Under the pieces are notes generated by a model. It was given only the letters and a program-made list of their open reading frames with translations. It was not told the origin of the DNA and did no database searches. Positions 28,519-38,400 of a DNA stretch of 64,000 nucleotides are shown here, piece after piece. The position numbers and the translations under genes were made by a program. The stretch is from Lutimaribacter_A marinistellae (GTDB lineage: Bacteria > Pseudomonadota > Alphaproteobacteria > Rhodobacterales > Rhodobacteraceae). The stretch lies in assembly GCF_042648365.1 (NCBI RefSeq), contig NZ_JBHRXI010000016.1, forward strand, positions 1 to 64,000. The letters are read 5' to 3'. Numbering within the stretch: the stretch's first letter is position 1; every line of letters begins with the position of its first letter.

Positions 28519-30168
28519 ATGCCGCGCATCCATTCCCTCGCCCTGCTCTCCTGCCTGCTGCCCGGCGTCGCCTTTGCACAATCCCCGGCAGGCGAAAACG
28601 TTCCACAGGCAAAGACCGAAACCACCACCGAACTGCAGGCGACACTTTCTCATCCGGATCGTGCCGAGGGCGGATCGACACTCGACATCGACTGGTCCGG
28701 TCCCGGTGCCGATGGCGATCTCATCACGCTCAGCGTGGCCGGCACGGGGCGGCCATTGGCGCAGGCCTATACGCGCAAGGGCAACCCCGCCCGGATCGTC
28801 CTGCCGCCCGAACCGGGCACTTACGAGCTGCGCTACCTGACCGCGAAGGGCAAGGTGCTGGCGACCAATCCGCTGGGCGTCACCGCGCCGATCCTGAACC
28901 TGTCCTACCCGGCCGAGGTCGCAGCCGGTACCAGCTTCGATGTCGCGTGGCGCGGCCCAGGTCAGGGCGCCGACACGATCCGCATCGGCCCGCCCGACAG
29001 CCCCGATCAAAGCCACCTCGCTTATATCCGGTCCGGCAACCCGGCTCGGCTGATCGCACCCACGAACCCGGGCACCTACGAAATCCGGTATGTCTTTCGC
29101 GACGGACAGGTTCTGCTGACCCGCCCTCTGACCGTGACCGCGACGCCGCTTGGGCTCGACGCGCCGCGCCGCGTGCCTGCCGGGTCCAAGTTTGCCGTGA
29201 CATGGAAGGGGCCGGACCAGACCGGCGACATCATCGAGATTGCCTCGCCGGGCAACGGCGCGCCGACCGATTACGCCTATACGCGGTCCGGCAACCCGGC
29301 CAGCCTTTTCGCCCCGACAACGCCGGGGCTGTACGAGCTGCGCTACCGCTTCCGCAATCGCGAAACGCTGGTCGCCCAGCCCATCACCGTCACCGCCATC
29401 GACCTGTCGCTCGACTTCCCCGAGGAGGTTCCCGCAGGCGCACGGTTCAAGGTCACATGGCAGGGTCCCGGCCAGCCAAGCGACAACATCCAGATCAGCA
29501 GCCCGGGCGACGAGGAATACGAGGATTACGCCTACCTCACGCTGGGCAACCCGGTCGAACTGGTCGCGCCCGCCCGCGCCGGGACTTACGAGCTGCGCTA
29601 TCTCTTCCGCGACGACGAGGTGCTGATCGCGCGCCCGATCACCGTCACCCCCGTTCCCGTGAAGCTGGACCATCCCGCCACCATCCCCGGCGGGTCCAGC
29701 TTTGCGGTCGCGTGGTCCGGCCCGAACCAGCGTGGCGACACCGTCCAGATCGCCCGGCCCGACGACCCAGCCGATGACGGGCTGACCTATGCCTTCATGC
29801 AGGATGCCGCCCCTGTCCGGATGATCGCCCCGCTGCGCCCCGGCAGCTACGAGGTCCGCTACGTGTTCCAGGACGAAGAGGTGCTGCTGCGCCAACCGCT
29901 CGAGGTCACAGCCCCGGACCTCGCGCTCTTTGCCCCCGACCGCGTCGCACCCGGAGAGAGCTTCGAGGTCGAATGGGTCGGCCCCGACCAGCCGGGCGAC
30001 ACGATCCAGATCCGGCAGCGTGGCGAACGGGCGCGTGACTTCGCCTATGTGCGCGGGCGCAACCCGGTCACATTCACCGCGCCCGACACGCCCGGCACCT
30101 ACGAGCTGCGCTACATGTTCCTGGGGGACGAGGTCGCGATCCGGCGGCAGATCATCGTGGCCGAGTAG
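28519..30168 (+). CDS. Secreted protein of six tandem ~85-residue beta-sandwich-like repeats
   Basis: 549 residues: signal peptide MPRIHSLALLSCLLPGVAFAQ, an 18-residue linker, then six repeats of 84-87 residues that fill the rest of the protein from about residue 39. Each unit contains V.W.GP.Q..D.I.I, then Y...GNP..L.AP, then PGTYELRYVFRDxEVLxxRPITVTA. Repeat 5 has AAP in place of GNP and repeat 1 is the most divergent. The strand pattern suggests Ig-like or fibronectin-like domains. The same unit is remembered as an accessory domain of von Willebrand factor A-type proteins in this family; here no vWA domain is present. Likely a periplasmic or surface binding scaffold; function unknown. Single gene, divergent from uvrA. 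Confidence 0.82.
   Translation: MPRIHSLALLSCLLPGVAFAQSPAGENVPQAKTETTTELQATLSHPDRAEGGSTLDIDWSGPGADGDLITLSVAGTGRPLAQAYTRKGNPARIVLPPEPGTYELRYLTAKGKVLATNPLGVTAPILNLSYPAEVAAGTSFDVAWRGPGQGADTIRIGPPDSPDQSHLAYIRSGNPARLIAPTNPGTYEIRYVFRDGQVLLTRPLTVTATPLGLDAPRRVPAGSKFAVTWKGPDQTGDIIEIASPGNGAPTDYAYTRSGNPASLFAPTTPGLYELRYRFRNRETLVAQPITVTAIDLSLDFPEEVPAGARFKVTWQGPGQPSDNIQISSPGDEEYEDYAYLTLGNPVELVAPARAGTYELRYLFRDDEVLIARPITVTPVPVKLDHPATIPGGSSFAVAWSGPNQRGDTVQIARPDDPADDGLTYAFMQDAAPVRMIAPLRPGSYEVRYVFQDEEVLLRQPLEVTAPDLALFAPDRVAPGESFEVEWVGPDQPGDTIQIRQRGERARDFAYVRGRNPVTFTAPDTPGTYELRYMFLGDEVAIRRQIIVAE
28633..30165 (+). repeat. Six in-frame tandem repeats of about 255-260 bp
   Basis: The coding sequence of the secreted repeat protein consists of six consecutive units, each ending in the codons for P-[IL]-x-V-T. 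Shared DNA such as GGCACCTACGAGCTGCGCTA near unit ends shows an origin by duplication, though the units have since diverged. Confidence 0.85.
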
Positions 30169-30206
30169 TCGCGGATCGCGGCGCCCCGAATGGGGGGTAC
30201 CGCGAT

Positions 30207-30256
30207 GTACAAAACGGTCAATCGGGGCGTGGCACGACGTACAAAACGGTCAATCG
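30207..30256. repeat. Two 18-bp direct repeats in a convergent intergenic gap
   Basis: GTACAAAACGGTCAATCG occurs exactly at 30207-30224 and 30239-30256 (period 32 bp), each followed by a GC-rich segment. The gap lies between the repeat-protein stop and the lpdA stop, so the element is not a promoter for either gene. Confidence 0.75.
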
Positions 30257-30274
30257 CGCCCGCCCGGACCGGTC

Positions 30275-31678
30275 CTACATGTGTATGACGCGCCCATAGG
30301 CGTCGAGCACGGATTCGTGCATCATCTCGCTGAGCGTCGGATGCGGGAAGACCGTCTGCATCAGGTCCTCCTCGGTTGTTTCCAACTGCCGCCCGACGAC
30401 ATAGCCCTGGATCAGCTCGGTCACCTCTGCGCCCACCATATGCGCACCCAGCAGTTCGCCGGTCTTGGCGTCGAACACGGTCTTGATCATGCCCTCGGCC
30501 TCACCCAGCGCGATCGCCTTGCCATTCCCGATGAAGGGGAAACGCCCGACCTTGACCTCGTAGCCTTTTTCCTTGGCCTGCGCCTCGGTGAACCCGACGC
30601 TTGCGACCTGCGGCTGGCAATAGGTGCAGCCGGCGATGCTTTCGGGCTTGACCGGATGCGCATGTTGCCCGGCGATCAGGTCGGCGACCATCACCCCTTC
30701 GTGGCTGGCCTTGTGCGCAAGCCACGGCGCGCCCGCGATATCACCAATGGCATAAAGCCCCTCGACACCCGTCCGGCAATATTCGTCGGTCACGACATGC
30801 GTCCGGTCGACCTTGACCCCAAGCTGTTCGAGACCCAGCCCCTCGACGTTTCCGACGATACCCACCGCAGAGATCACAGTGTCGAACTCATGCTGTTCGA
30901 CCTTGCCCTTGACCTCGATATGGGCGGTGACCTTGCCCTTTGCGCGGTCCAGCTTCTTGACCATCGCCTTTTCCATGATGGTCATGCCCTGCTTGGCGAA
31001 CTGCTTCTTGGCAAAGGCACTGATTTCCGCGTCCTCGACAGGCAGAATACGGTCCATTACTTCGACCACGGTCGTTTCCGCGCCCAGCGTGTTGTAGAAA
31101 CTCGCGAATTCGATCCCGATTGCACCGGAGCCGATCACCAGCAGCTTCTTGGGCATGCGAGACGGCATCAGCGCGTGCTTGTAGGTCCAGACGAGATCGC
31201 CATCAGCCTCGAGCCCGGGCAATTCGCGCGCTCGCGCGCCCGTGGCGAGGATGATATTCTTGGCCGTCAGTTCCTCGGTTCCCTTTTCGGTCTTGACGCT
31301 GACCTTGCCCCCGGATTTTCCAGCGGCGGGGATCGTGGCCTCGCCCATGACGACGGTCACCTTGTTCTTCTTGAGAAGATGCCCGACGCCCCCGGTCAGT
31401 TGCTTGGCCACCGCGCGCGAGCGTTTGACCACCGCGTCGAGGTCGTAGCCGATCTTGTCCGCCGACAGGCCGAATTCCTTGGCGCGCTCCATCAGGTGAA
31501 ACACCTCGGCCGAGCGCAGCATGGCCTTGGTCGGGATGCACCCCCAGTTAAGGCAGATCCCGCCCAGATGCTCGCGTTCGACAACGCAGGTCTTGAGACC
31601 GAGCTGCGCTGCCCGGATAGCGGCGACATAGCCGCCGGGTCCTGCACCGATCACGATGATATCGAATGATTGCGCCAT
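30275..31678 (-). CDS. lpdA: Dihydrolipoyl dehydrogenase (E3)
   Basis: 467 residues, full length. The FAD-binding IIVIGAGPGGYVAAIRAAQLG, redox disulfide cysteines 42 and 47 (GGICLNWGCIPTKA), NAD-binding LLVIGSGAIGIEFASFYNTLG, FAD motif YAIGDIAGAPWLAHKASHEG and the catalytic HPTLSEMMHESVLDA dyad are all present. It reoxidises lipoyl groups of 2-oxoacid dehydrogenase complexes. It is not in the pdhABC operon 16 kb downstream, so it may serve PDH, 2-oxoglutarate dehydrogenase or other complexes. The ATG follows GGAGGGATAA. It is convergent with the repeat-protein gene. Confidence 0.96.
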   Translation of the reverse strand: MAQSFDIIVIGAGPGGYVAAIRAAQLGLKTCVVEREHLGGICLNWGCIPTKAMLRSAEVFHLMERAKEFGLSADKIGYDLDAVVKRSRAVAKQLTGGVGHLLKKNKVTVVMGEATIPAAGKSGGKVSVKTEKGTEELTAKNIILATGARARELPGLEADGDLVWTYKHALMPSRMPKKLLVIGSGAIGIEFASFYNTLGAETTVVEVMDRILPVEDAEISAFAKKQFAKQGMTIMEKAMVKKLDRAKGKVTAHIEVKGKVEQHEFDTVISAVGIVGNVEGLGLEQLGVKVDRTHVVTDEYCRTGVEGLYAIGDIAGAPWLAHKASHEGVMVADLIAGQHAHPVKPESIAGCTYCQPQVASVGFTEAQAKEKGYEVKVGRFPFIGNGKAIALGEAEGMIKTVFDAKTGELLGAHMVGAEVTELIQGYVVGRQLETTEEDLMQTVFPHPTLSEMMHESVLDAYGRVIHM

Positions 31679-31818
31679 TTATCCCTCCAGGCTCGCAGGC
31701 CGTGCATCGCTTTCGTTCCTAGTCCAGCGCCGGGCCTTCATCAATGGGGCCGTCCGCGCAAAACGAGCCTATACCGAGGCTTGCGCGGCGGCTAGCTTGT
31801 CACACGAAGGCGAATTCG

Positions 31819-32265
31819 ATGACGAACAAAGGACACTCGATGGGAAAAGTGATCAAGGATCTGCTGCTCGCCCTACTAAATGCAACATTGATCCTCGTTG
31901 CGGTATGTTTGTTTCTGGGTTGGAAACTGATGTCGACAGTCGACGGAGTGGTTGCCACGGCCGCATCGAATCTCGAGCTGCTGCGCCCGCTGCGCGAAGA
32001 GGTTGGCGGCATGCGCGACGACGTGCAGGGGCTGCGTCAAGATCTCGCAGCCCTGGTCGAAGGCGCGGACGGTCTGAGCAGCGCCGCCGCCCAACGTCTG
32101 AGCGCGCGGGCCGAAGCGTTGGAGGCACGCCTCGACGCGGTCGGCACAAGGCTGTCGGACACGCTCGGCTCGCCCGAGGAACTCATCGATCACACGATAG
32201 AAACCGCTGCGGATCGGGCGGCGCGATCGATAGCGGACCTGCGCGGCTGTACGCTGCCGGACTAG
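31819..32265 (+). CDS. Small single-pass membrane protein with coiled coil, unknown
   Basis: 148 residues from the ATG at 31819; the ATG at 31840 (MGKVIKDLL) is equally possible because AAAGGA precedes it. One hydrophobic helix (LLLALLNATLILVAVCLFLGW) is followed by an extended helical, heptad-like region (LLRPLREEVGGMRDDVQGLRQDL ... ARAEALEARLDAVGTRL) and a C-terminal cysteine. The layout suggests an inner-membrane protein with a periplasmic coiled coil. I recognise no family. It overlaps the DUF924 gene end by 4 nt in convergent orientation. Confidence 0.65.
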   Translation: MTNKGHSMGKVIKDLLLALLNATLILVAVCLFLGWKLMSTVDGVVATAASNLELLRPLREEVGGMRDDVQGLRQDLAALVEGADGLSSAAAQRLSARAEALEARLDAVGTRLSDTLGSPEELIDHTIETAADRAARSIADLRGCTLPD

Positions 32266-32855
32266 GAGGCCCGCCGCTCGATCCTGTCGCGCAATTCGCG
32301 CACCGTACGGCCATAGCCGCCGCCATCGACATAGGCCGCTTCGACCGATGTGGTGTCGCGGTCCAGCGCGCTGTTGCGATGGGGGAAGCGGCCGAACGCC
32401 CTGATTACTTCGCGATGGGCGCGGGCGTGGAGCAGGTTGTTCGCACCGGTTTCGGGCATTCTTTCGCACATCAGCCGCACGCAACGCTCTTGGTCACAGA
32501 GGTTTTCCGAATGCATCATGGGCAGGTAAAAAAACTGGCGCGCAGGCTCGTCGATCTTGAGGTCCCACCCCTTGTCCACGGCGGCCTTGGCCGCGGCAAG
32601 CGCGGGTTTGTCCGTTGAAAACGCCTTTGCCTCGCCGCGGAACATGTTGCGCGGAAACTGATCGGTCAGGATGATGTAGGCCAGCGCTCCGCTCGGATAC
32701 GTCAGCCAGAGAGAGTATCGCCCCTCCGTGGCCTGCTGCCACGCATCCATGAACCTTTCGCGGATCTCGGCGTCGAGCGCCTCGTCCTGCTTGTACCACC
32801 CCTCTGGACCGATCTCGTCGAGCCAGAACCCCAGAACCTCGTCGGGACCGACCAT
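32262..32855 (-). CDS. DUF924 family protein
   Basis: 197 residues, matching the family length. Diagnostic segments are VLGFWLDEIGPEGWYKQDEALDAEI, the ILTDQFPRNMFRGEAKAFSTD core and FFYLPMMHSENLCDQERCVRL. DUF924 proteins are cytosolic, all-helical, TPR-like and of unknown function, widespread in proteobacteria. The gene is preceded by a 103-bp gap containing an AT-richer stretch (32905-32935) that could hold its promoter. Confidence 0.92.
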   Translation of the reverse strand: MVGPDEVLGFWLDEIGPEGWYKQDEALDAEIRERFMDAWQQATEGRYSLWLTYPSGALAYIILTDQFPRNMFRGEAKAFSTDKPALAAAKAAVDKGWDLKIDEPARQFFYLPMMHSENLCDQERCVRLMCERMPETGANNLLHARAHREVIRAFGRFPHRNSALDRDTTSVEAAYVDGGGYGRTVRELRDRIERRAS

Positions 32856-32958
32856 GGTATCGCCTTTCGCTTCCTCTCCTTTTGTCTAGGAGATTGGATT
32901 CCCTTTTACAAAACTGTCACAGTAACATCTTGCAACAGGCTCGTCATAAATCCAGCGT

Positions 32959-34230
32959 CTAGGCGACATCCTGCTCGTTCTTTTCCTCCTGATCGGCCTC
33001 GATGGCGATTTCCTGTGCGATATCGAGGGCAACGGGTGACGCCGTCGGATAGATCGGTGCCATCGTGCCCGTCTCGTCGACCGGTGTCGCCGCACGTTGG
33101 GTCATCCGGTAAAGCGCGTAGACCGCCATTGCGAACAGCAGCGTCGCGACGAAAATGAAGAAGCCCCCCGGTCCGAACACGGCATCCCCCATGAGCCAGC
33201 CGGTGATCACCGGGCCGGCGATCGCGCCGAGGCCGTTGATGAAGACCAAACCACCCGAAGCAGCCGCCATGTCATCGAAATCGAGGTAGTCGTTGGTATA
33301 GGCGATCAGCAGCGAATAAAGCGGGTTCGACATGCCGCCGATAAAGAACGCCGCGACCAGCAACAGGCCGAAATTACCCCCCGAAATGACGCCCATCACC
33401 GCCCCGGCACCACCGAACGCGGCAGCGAGCGTGATCAGGAATCGGCGATCCATGCGATCGGACAACCAACCCAGCGGGTATTGCAGAAGCATGGCCCCGA
33501 CGTAGAAGGCCGCCACGAAGGTCGAGATCTCAACAAGGCTCAGCCCCGCGCGCGCGCCATAGACCGCGCCCATGCCGAACTGGGCCGAGAACACCCCGCC
33601 CAACAGGAACATACCCACGCATCCCAGTGGCGACGTCTCCATCAACTGGCGCAGGGTCATCGGCTTGGTCGTCTCGAAGGCGGGCGTGGGAGAGATCGAC
33701 AGAAGGATCGGCGCAAAACTCACGGAAACGAGGATCGAGGCGATGACGAAGGTCTCGTACCCCGCCGGATCGCCCGCCAGCATCAAGCCCTGGGCGGCGA
33801 CGATCCCCATCATCTGGACGATCATGTAAAGCGAGAGCGCCTGACCCCGGTTCTCGTTGTTTGCTGCGTTGTTGAGCCAGCTTTCGGCGGTGACATACAC
33901 ACCCGAGAAACAGAACCCCACAAGGACTCGGCCCGCGACCCAGACATAGGTTTCCGGCAGGAACGGATAGATGATCATCACCGCCGAGATCAGCGAAGCC
34001 AGCGCCGCGAAGACGCGAACGTGGCCCACCCGCCGTATCATCTCGGGCGCCAGTCGCGAGCCGCCCAGAAAACCCAGGAAATAGGCCGACATGACAAAGG
34101 ACATCTCGAAGGTGGTGAACCCTTCGATCTCGCCGCGCACACCCAGAAGTGTGCCCTGAAGGCCGTTGCCGACCATCAACAGACCCATGCCCAGTAGAAG
34201 GGCCCATGCGCTGATAAAGAACTGGAACAT
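32959..34230 (-). CDS. MFS transporter (YcaD-like)
   Basis: 423 residues with twelve hydrophobic segments. The first half contains RRVGHVRVFAALASL and the middle loop the MFS-type PLGWLSDRMDRRFLI. The C-terminal ~45 residues are acidic and cytosolic (EIAIEADQEEKNEQDVA). Similar proteins annotated YcaD-like have no known substrate. Monocistronic by position, 128 bp from DUF924 on the same strand and 114 bp downstream of queA. Confidence 0.88.
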   Translation of the reverse strand: MFQFFISAWALLLGMGLLMVGNGLQGTLLGVRGEIEGFTTFEMSFVMSAYFLGFLGGSRLAPEMIRRVGHVRVFAALASLISAVMIIYPFLPETYVWVAGRVLVGFCFSGVYVTAESWLNNAANNENRGQALSLYMIVQMMGIVAAQGLMLAGDPAGYETFVIASILVSVSFAPILLSISPTPAFETTKPMTLRQLMETSPLGCVGMFLLGGVFSAQFGMGAVYGARAGLSLVEISTFVAAFYVGAMLLQYPLGWLSDRMDRRFLITLAAAFGGAGAVMGVISGGNFGLLLVAAFFIGGMSNPLYSLLIAYTNDYLDFDDMAAASGGLVFINGLGAIAGPVITGWLMGDAVFGPGGFFIFVATLLFAMAVYALYRMTQRAATPVDETGTMAPIYPTASPVALDIAQEIAIEADQEEKNEQDVA

Positions 34231-34344
34231 CCGTCGCCTCCGGTGTTCGAGATGGATTTGCCGGTGACTCGCCCGGTGGTTAGGGCCGCTTTGTGACGTG
34301 ACCTGCCACGACCCGGAAAGCAGATGACCCGAGGTTCACGCCAT

Positions 34345-35391
34345 TCACGGGATCAAAAGCGACGCATCGCCGTATGAGAAGAACCTGTATCGCTCCGCTA
34401 CCGCGTGATCGTAGATCAGCCCGATCCGGTCGCGCCCCATCAAAGCGGAAACCAGCATGAGCAGCGTCGATTTCGGAAGGTGGAAATTCGTCATCAGTGC
34501 ATCGGCCACGTTGAAGGTGAAGCCGGGATAGATGAAGATATCGGTCTCGCCCTCCCAGGGCGCAATCTTGCCGTTTCGCGCGGCGCTTTCGATCAGGCGC
34601 AGCGCGGTCGTTCCGACCGGGATGACGCGACCACCGGCGGCCTTGGCGGCAGCGATCTCGTCGGCTGCCTGCTCGCTCACCCGCCCCCATTCGGCATGCA
34701 TCCGATGCGTCGTTACATCCTCGACCTTGACCGGCAGAAAGGTTCCGGCACCGACATGCAGGGTGACATGGGTGAAGCCGACGCCACGGTCTTGCAGGGC
34801 CTGAAGCAGCTGTTCGTCGAAATGCAGTGACGCGGTCGGGGCTGCAACCGCCCCTGCGTGCCGCGCCCAGACCGTTTGATAGTCGGTCTTGTCCTGTTCG
34901 TCCGCCTCACGGCGTGCGGCGATATAGGGCGGTAGCGGCATGGCGCCCGCCTGCGCAAGCGCGGCATCGAAATCCTCGCCCGCGAGGTTGAAGCGCAGGT
35001 ATCCCTGCCCGTCCTCCACGCGTTCAAGCCGCGCCGACAGCGCATCGGAAAAGACCACCTCTTCGCCTTCGCGAAGCTTGCGCAATGGCTTGAGCAGGGC
35101 CGTCCACGTGCCGTCGGCCTGAGGTTCGAGAAGCGTCGCCTCGATCCCGGCGGTGACCGGCCCCTGGACACTGTCGCGATGCCGCCGTCCCGAAAGGCGT
35201 GCCGGAATGACCCGCGTGTCGTTGAGCACAAGCCGGTCCCCGGGCTGCAACCAGTCCGGCAGGTCGCGGACAATGGCATCATGTATCGCATCCCCTTGCG
35301 CCACCAGCAGACGGGCAGAGGAGCGCGGCCGCGCAGGCCGCGTCGCGATCAGGTCCTCGGGAAGGTCGAAATCGAAATCGCTCAGCTTCAT
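34345..35391 (-). CDS. queA: S-adenosylmethionine:tRNA ribosyltransferase-isomerase
   Basis: 348 residues from the ATG at 35391 (MKLSDFDFDLPEDLIATRPA), the conserved QueA start. Family motifs include LVLNDTRVIPARLSGRR, PLPPYIAARREADEQDKTDYQTVWARHAGAVAAPTASLHF, VTLHVGAGTFLPV and TNFHLPKSTLLMLVSALMG. It transfers the ribosyl part of SAM to 7-aminomethyl-7-deazaguanine in tRNA, giving epoxyqueuosine. It is 43 bp downstream of the AsmA-like gene on the same strand and probably co-transcribed with it. Confidence 0.97.
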   Translation of the reverse strand: MKLSDFDFDLPEDLIATRPARPRSSARLLVAQGDAIHDAIVRDLPDWLQPGDRLVLNDTRVIPARLSGRRHRDSVQGPVTAGIEATLLEPQADGTWTALLKPLRKLREGEEVVFSDALSARLERVEDGQGYLRFNLAGEDFDAALAQAGAMPLPPYIAARREADEQDKTDYQTVWARHAGAVAAPTASLHFDEQLLQALQDRGVGFTHVTLHVGAGTFLPVKVEDVTTHRMHAEWGRVSEQAADEIAAAKAAGGRVIPVGTTALRLIESAARNGKIAPWEGETDIFIYPGFTFNVADALMTNFHLPKSTLLMLVSALMGRDRIGLIYDHAVAERYRFFSYGDASLLIP

Positions 35392-35434
35392 GCCACCGCC
35401 CCTATCCAAGCCGAATGGATTCGGCCACCGGTTT

Positions 35435-38400
35435 TCAGCGATCCCCGCCCCCGCCAGAAGGCGCGGGCGCTGCGGGAGAAGGCTGCGCCGGGGCCTGTTG
35501 CCCGCGTATCGCGGGGGTCTGCGGCGCTGGCGCTGATGGCGCAGGTTCGCGAAAGATCTCGCGCAGGAAGCCGGGTGCAAGACCCGAGAGCGGGTTGATG
35601 CTGACCTGTGGCGAGGTCGTCGAACCGCTGAGCGTGTAGTTGAACCCGATCACGCCCTCGCCTTTCCGCGTCAGAACCGAGCCGATCGAGTTGAGCAGGT
35701 AGACAGGCGACACTACGCCGCGCAGGTTGAGCAACTGCCGCTGCGTATCGACAACGCCGTCCATCGACAGACCGATGGATGGTCCCTCGGCGCTGGCCGA
35801 GAGCACCCGCAACGCCTGCGGCGTGATTTGCATCCGCGCGTCGATTTCCGAGAACAGGATGCCCTGCCCCGACATCTCGTCGATCAGGCCGACAACGCTG
35901 ATCGCGTTGAGCAGCGCTGCCATTGCCGGGGCGTCGCGGATGCGCGTGTCTCGAACCGCAAGCTGGGCGTCGTAGTAACCCTCGGCCTCCAGCGGATCGA
36001 TCACCATCTGGAAACTGCCGCCCACGGCCTGCTGAAGGATACCTGCCGCGCGAAACACCGAGCCCGCATCTGTGGCCTGTACCATGACGCCCGCCCCTTG
36101 CGGGCGGGGCAGCACCTGTCCGGTGAGATCCGGTCCGCCATTAAGCTTGGCGGTGAACGTACCGGAAAGCCCACGCGCCGTGGTCAGCCTGCCGCGCAGG
36201 CCGGTAAGGGCAATGTCGCTGGTGATCTGAAGCCGGTCGAGCGCAATTGAAAGGCCCGGCGCGTCGCCACCGCCAGTCCCGCCGCCGCTTCCGAACTGCG
36301 AGCGGCGCAGGTCAAGAACACCGCCGAGAACGCGTATGTCTGGCGCAGCGCTGCCGCGCCCCACGATTTCGGCCGGAACAGCGAGCCAATCGCCCAACTC
36401 GAAGCTGGACAGCCGTAACCGGTCGAAGCCGCCGCCAGAGCGAAACGCGATCGTGCCGCGCGCCCGCAGCCCCGCAGCGTCGAGCGACAGGCGTTCGACC
36501 ACCGGGTCGGGACCTAGCCGTGCGGCGATCTCGAACCGCCCTTCCGTTCCTGCGGGTTTTCGCCAGCCGAGTTGCGGAATGGCAAGAATCACGCCGGCGA
36601 GGTTCGAGTTTGCGGTCAGCGTCGGCGCCTGGCCGCCGCCCAGGTCGATCTCGAACGCCGCCTGCCCCTCGCCTGACAGCATATCTGGCGGAAGCGCGGC
36701 ATCGATCTCCTCCAGCAGCGCCCGGGAAACGGCGATTGTGCCCGTCAGGCGGCTGCGCGTTTCGGGTGGCGCACCTATCGGTTGCCGCCAGCGCGCCTGT
36801 ACCGGAACGGCACCGAACAGGCCCTGCCCCGAAAGCTCCACCACGGTGTTGTCGCCGCGCAGGGAAAGGTACTCGGCGCTCAGCACAGTTCCGGGCACGA
36901 GAACGGAGGACGACAGATCTGAAACACCGCCGGTGAAATGGAAATCCAGCTCTTCGACCAGCACGCGATCCTTCAGTGGCAAGGCAAGCGTTCCCTGCAT
37001 CGTGACCTTGCCTTCGGCGAGATCCACAGGAAGGCCTGCCTTGCTCAACACTTCGAGCGGTGGGCGGTCCAACATGGCCATCATCTCGGTGACACCGCCA
37101 GCGGCGCGCAGGCGCGCGATGCCCGGCGCGGCCTTGGGGATGCCGATATCGGGGATGATGAACGAACTGCCGGAAGCATCGATTTCGCCGCCCGTCCCCG
37201 GCCGCACGACACCTGCGTGCGTGGTCGCCGAGAACCGACGCCCCAGCAGGCTGGCCCGGCCGCGCGCGTCCTCCAAAGGGGGAAGCGTCTTGGCGAAACG
37301 GATCCGGGCGTTTTCAAACCGGAAATCGGCATGCAGCGCCGGCGGCGTGTCCGGTTTCAGCCGCAAAGCCAGGTCGAGGTCGCTGAGATCGGCGGCCTGC
37401 AGGTTCTCGGTCACCCATTCGCGCGGTTTGTCGGCAACCGATTCCGGCCAGTATCCAAGCAATTGCGCAGGCGTCAGGCGATCCATCCAGGCATCAAGTC
37501 GCAACGCCCAGCCCTCGGTGCTGGCATCCAGCCCTCCGGAGAGAATGAGCGTCCGATCCTCGTGCCGGACATTCATCTGCCCAAGCTCCAGTCGAAAGGG
37601 ATCGAGCCGCAGCGACAGGTCGAGCGCCGCGTGGTCGATTTCCAGCGGTTCGGGATAGACGTCATCGGGATTGACGCGGATATTGCCGAGGGAAAGCTGG
37701 CCGACCAACCGGTCCAACCGCCCCTCTGCCACGCCATCCAGGAAGGCCTGACCATCCGCCACCGCCGAGCCCCAGGCGGACTCGATCGCGATTTCGTTGA
37801 AATCCAGCCGCTGCAGATCGGGCGAATAGGTGAAATAGGTGCGCGCCCCGGTAAAGGGGATGGGTTTCGTCCCCTCGTTGGGCTGCACCGCGCCCGGTCC
37901 GATCTGAAGCGTCGCAGACACGGTTCCCAATTGCCCTTCGGCCTCGACGCTGCCGCGCAAGCTGCCTGAAATGGGCGCCTGCAATACACCCAGCCATTGC
38001 AGGGCGGGACTCTGGCTGGCGATATCCTCGGCCGCGAGATCGGCGATGGAAATCCCGAAACGCGCCTCGGGTTCGCCGAGGCGGCTGGTGTAGTTGGCCT
38101 CGACGCTGCTGGCGTAATCGCGTCCGCCCAGAACCGAAAAAGCGGTCGCGACCCGCATCTCCTGCCCTTCACGAGTGATCCGCACCTGCCCCGCGTCAGC
38201 TGTCCAGGAGCGGCCCGCGCGCAGATCTCGGTACTGCAGCGAGACATCCGTCAGTTCGAACCCCGCCAGCGCAGAAAACTGCGGCGAGAGGAACAGGGCA
38301 TCCCAGCGTTCCATCAGGGCGGGCAGATCGGGCGCCTGTTCGCTGCGGGCCGCGTTGAACGATGACAGCACCAGCGTGCCATCGCGTTCGCGGCGGAGGT

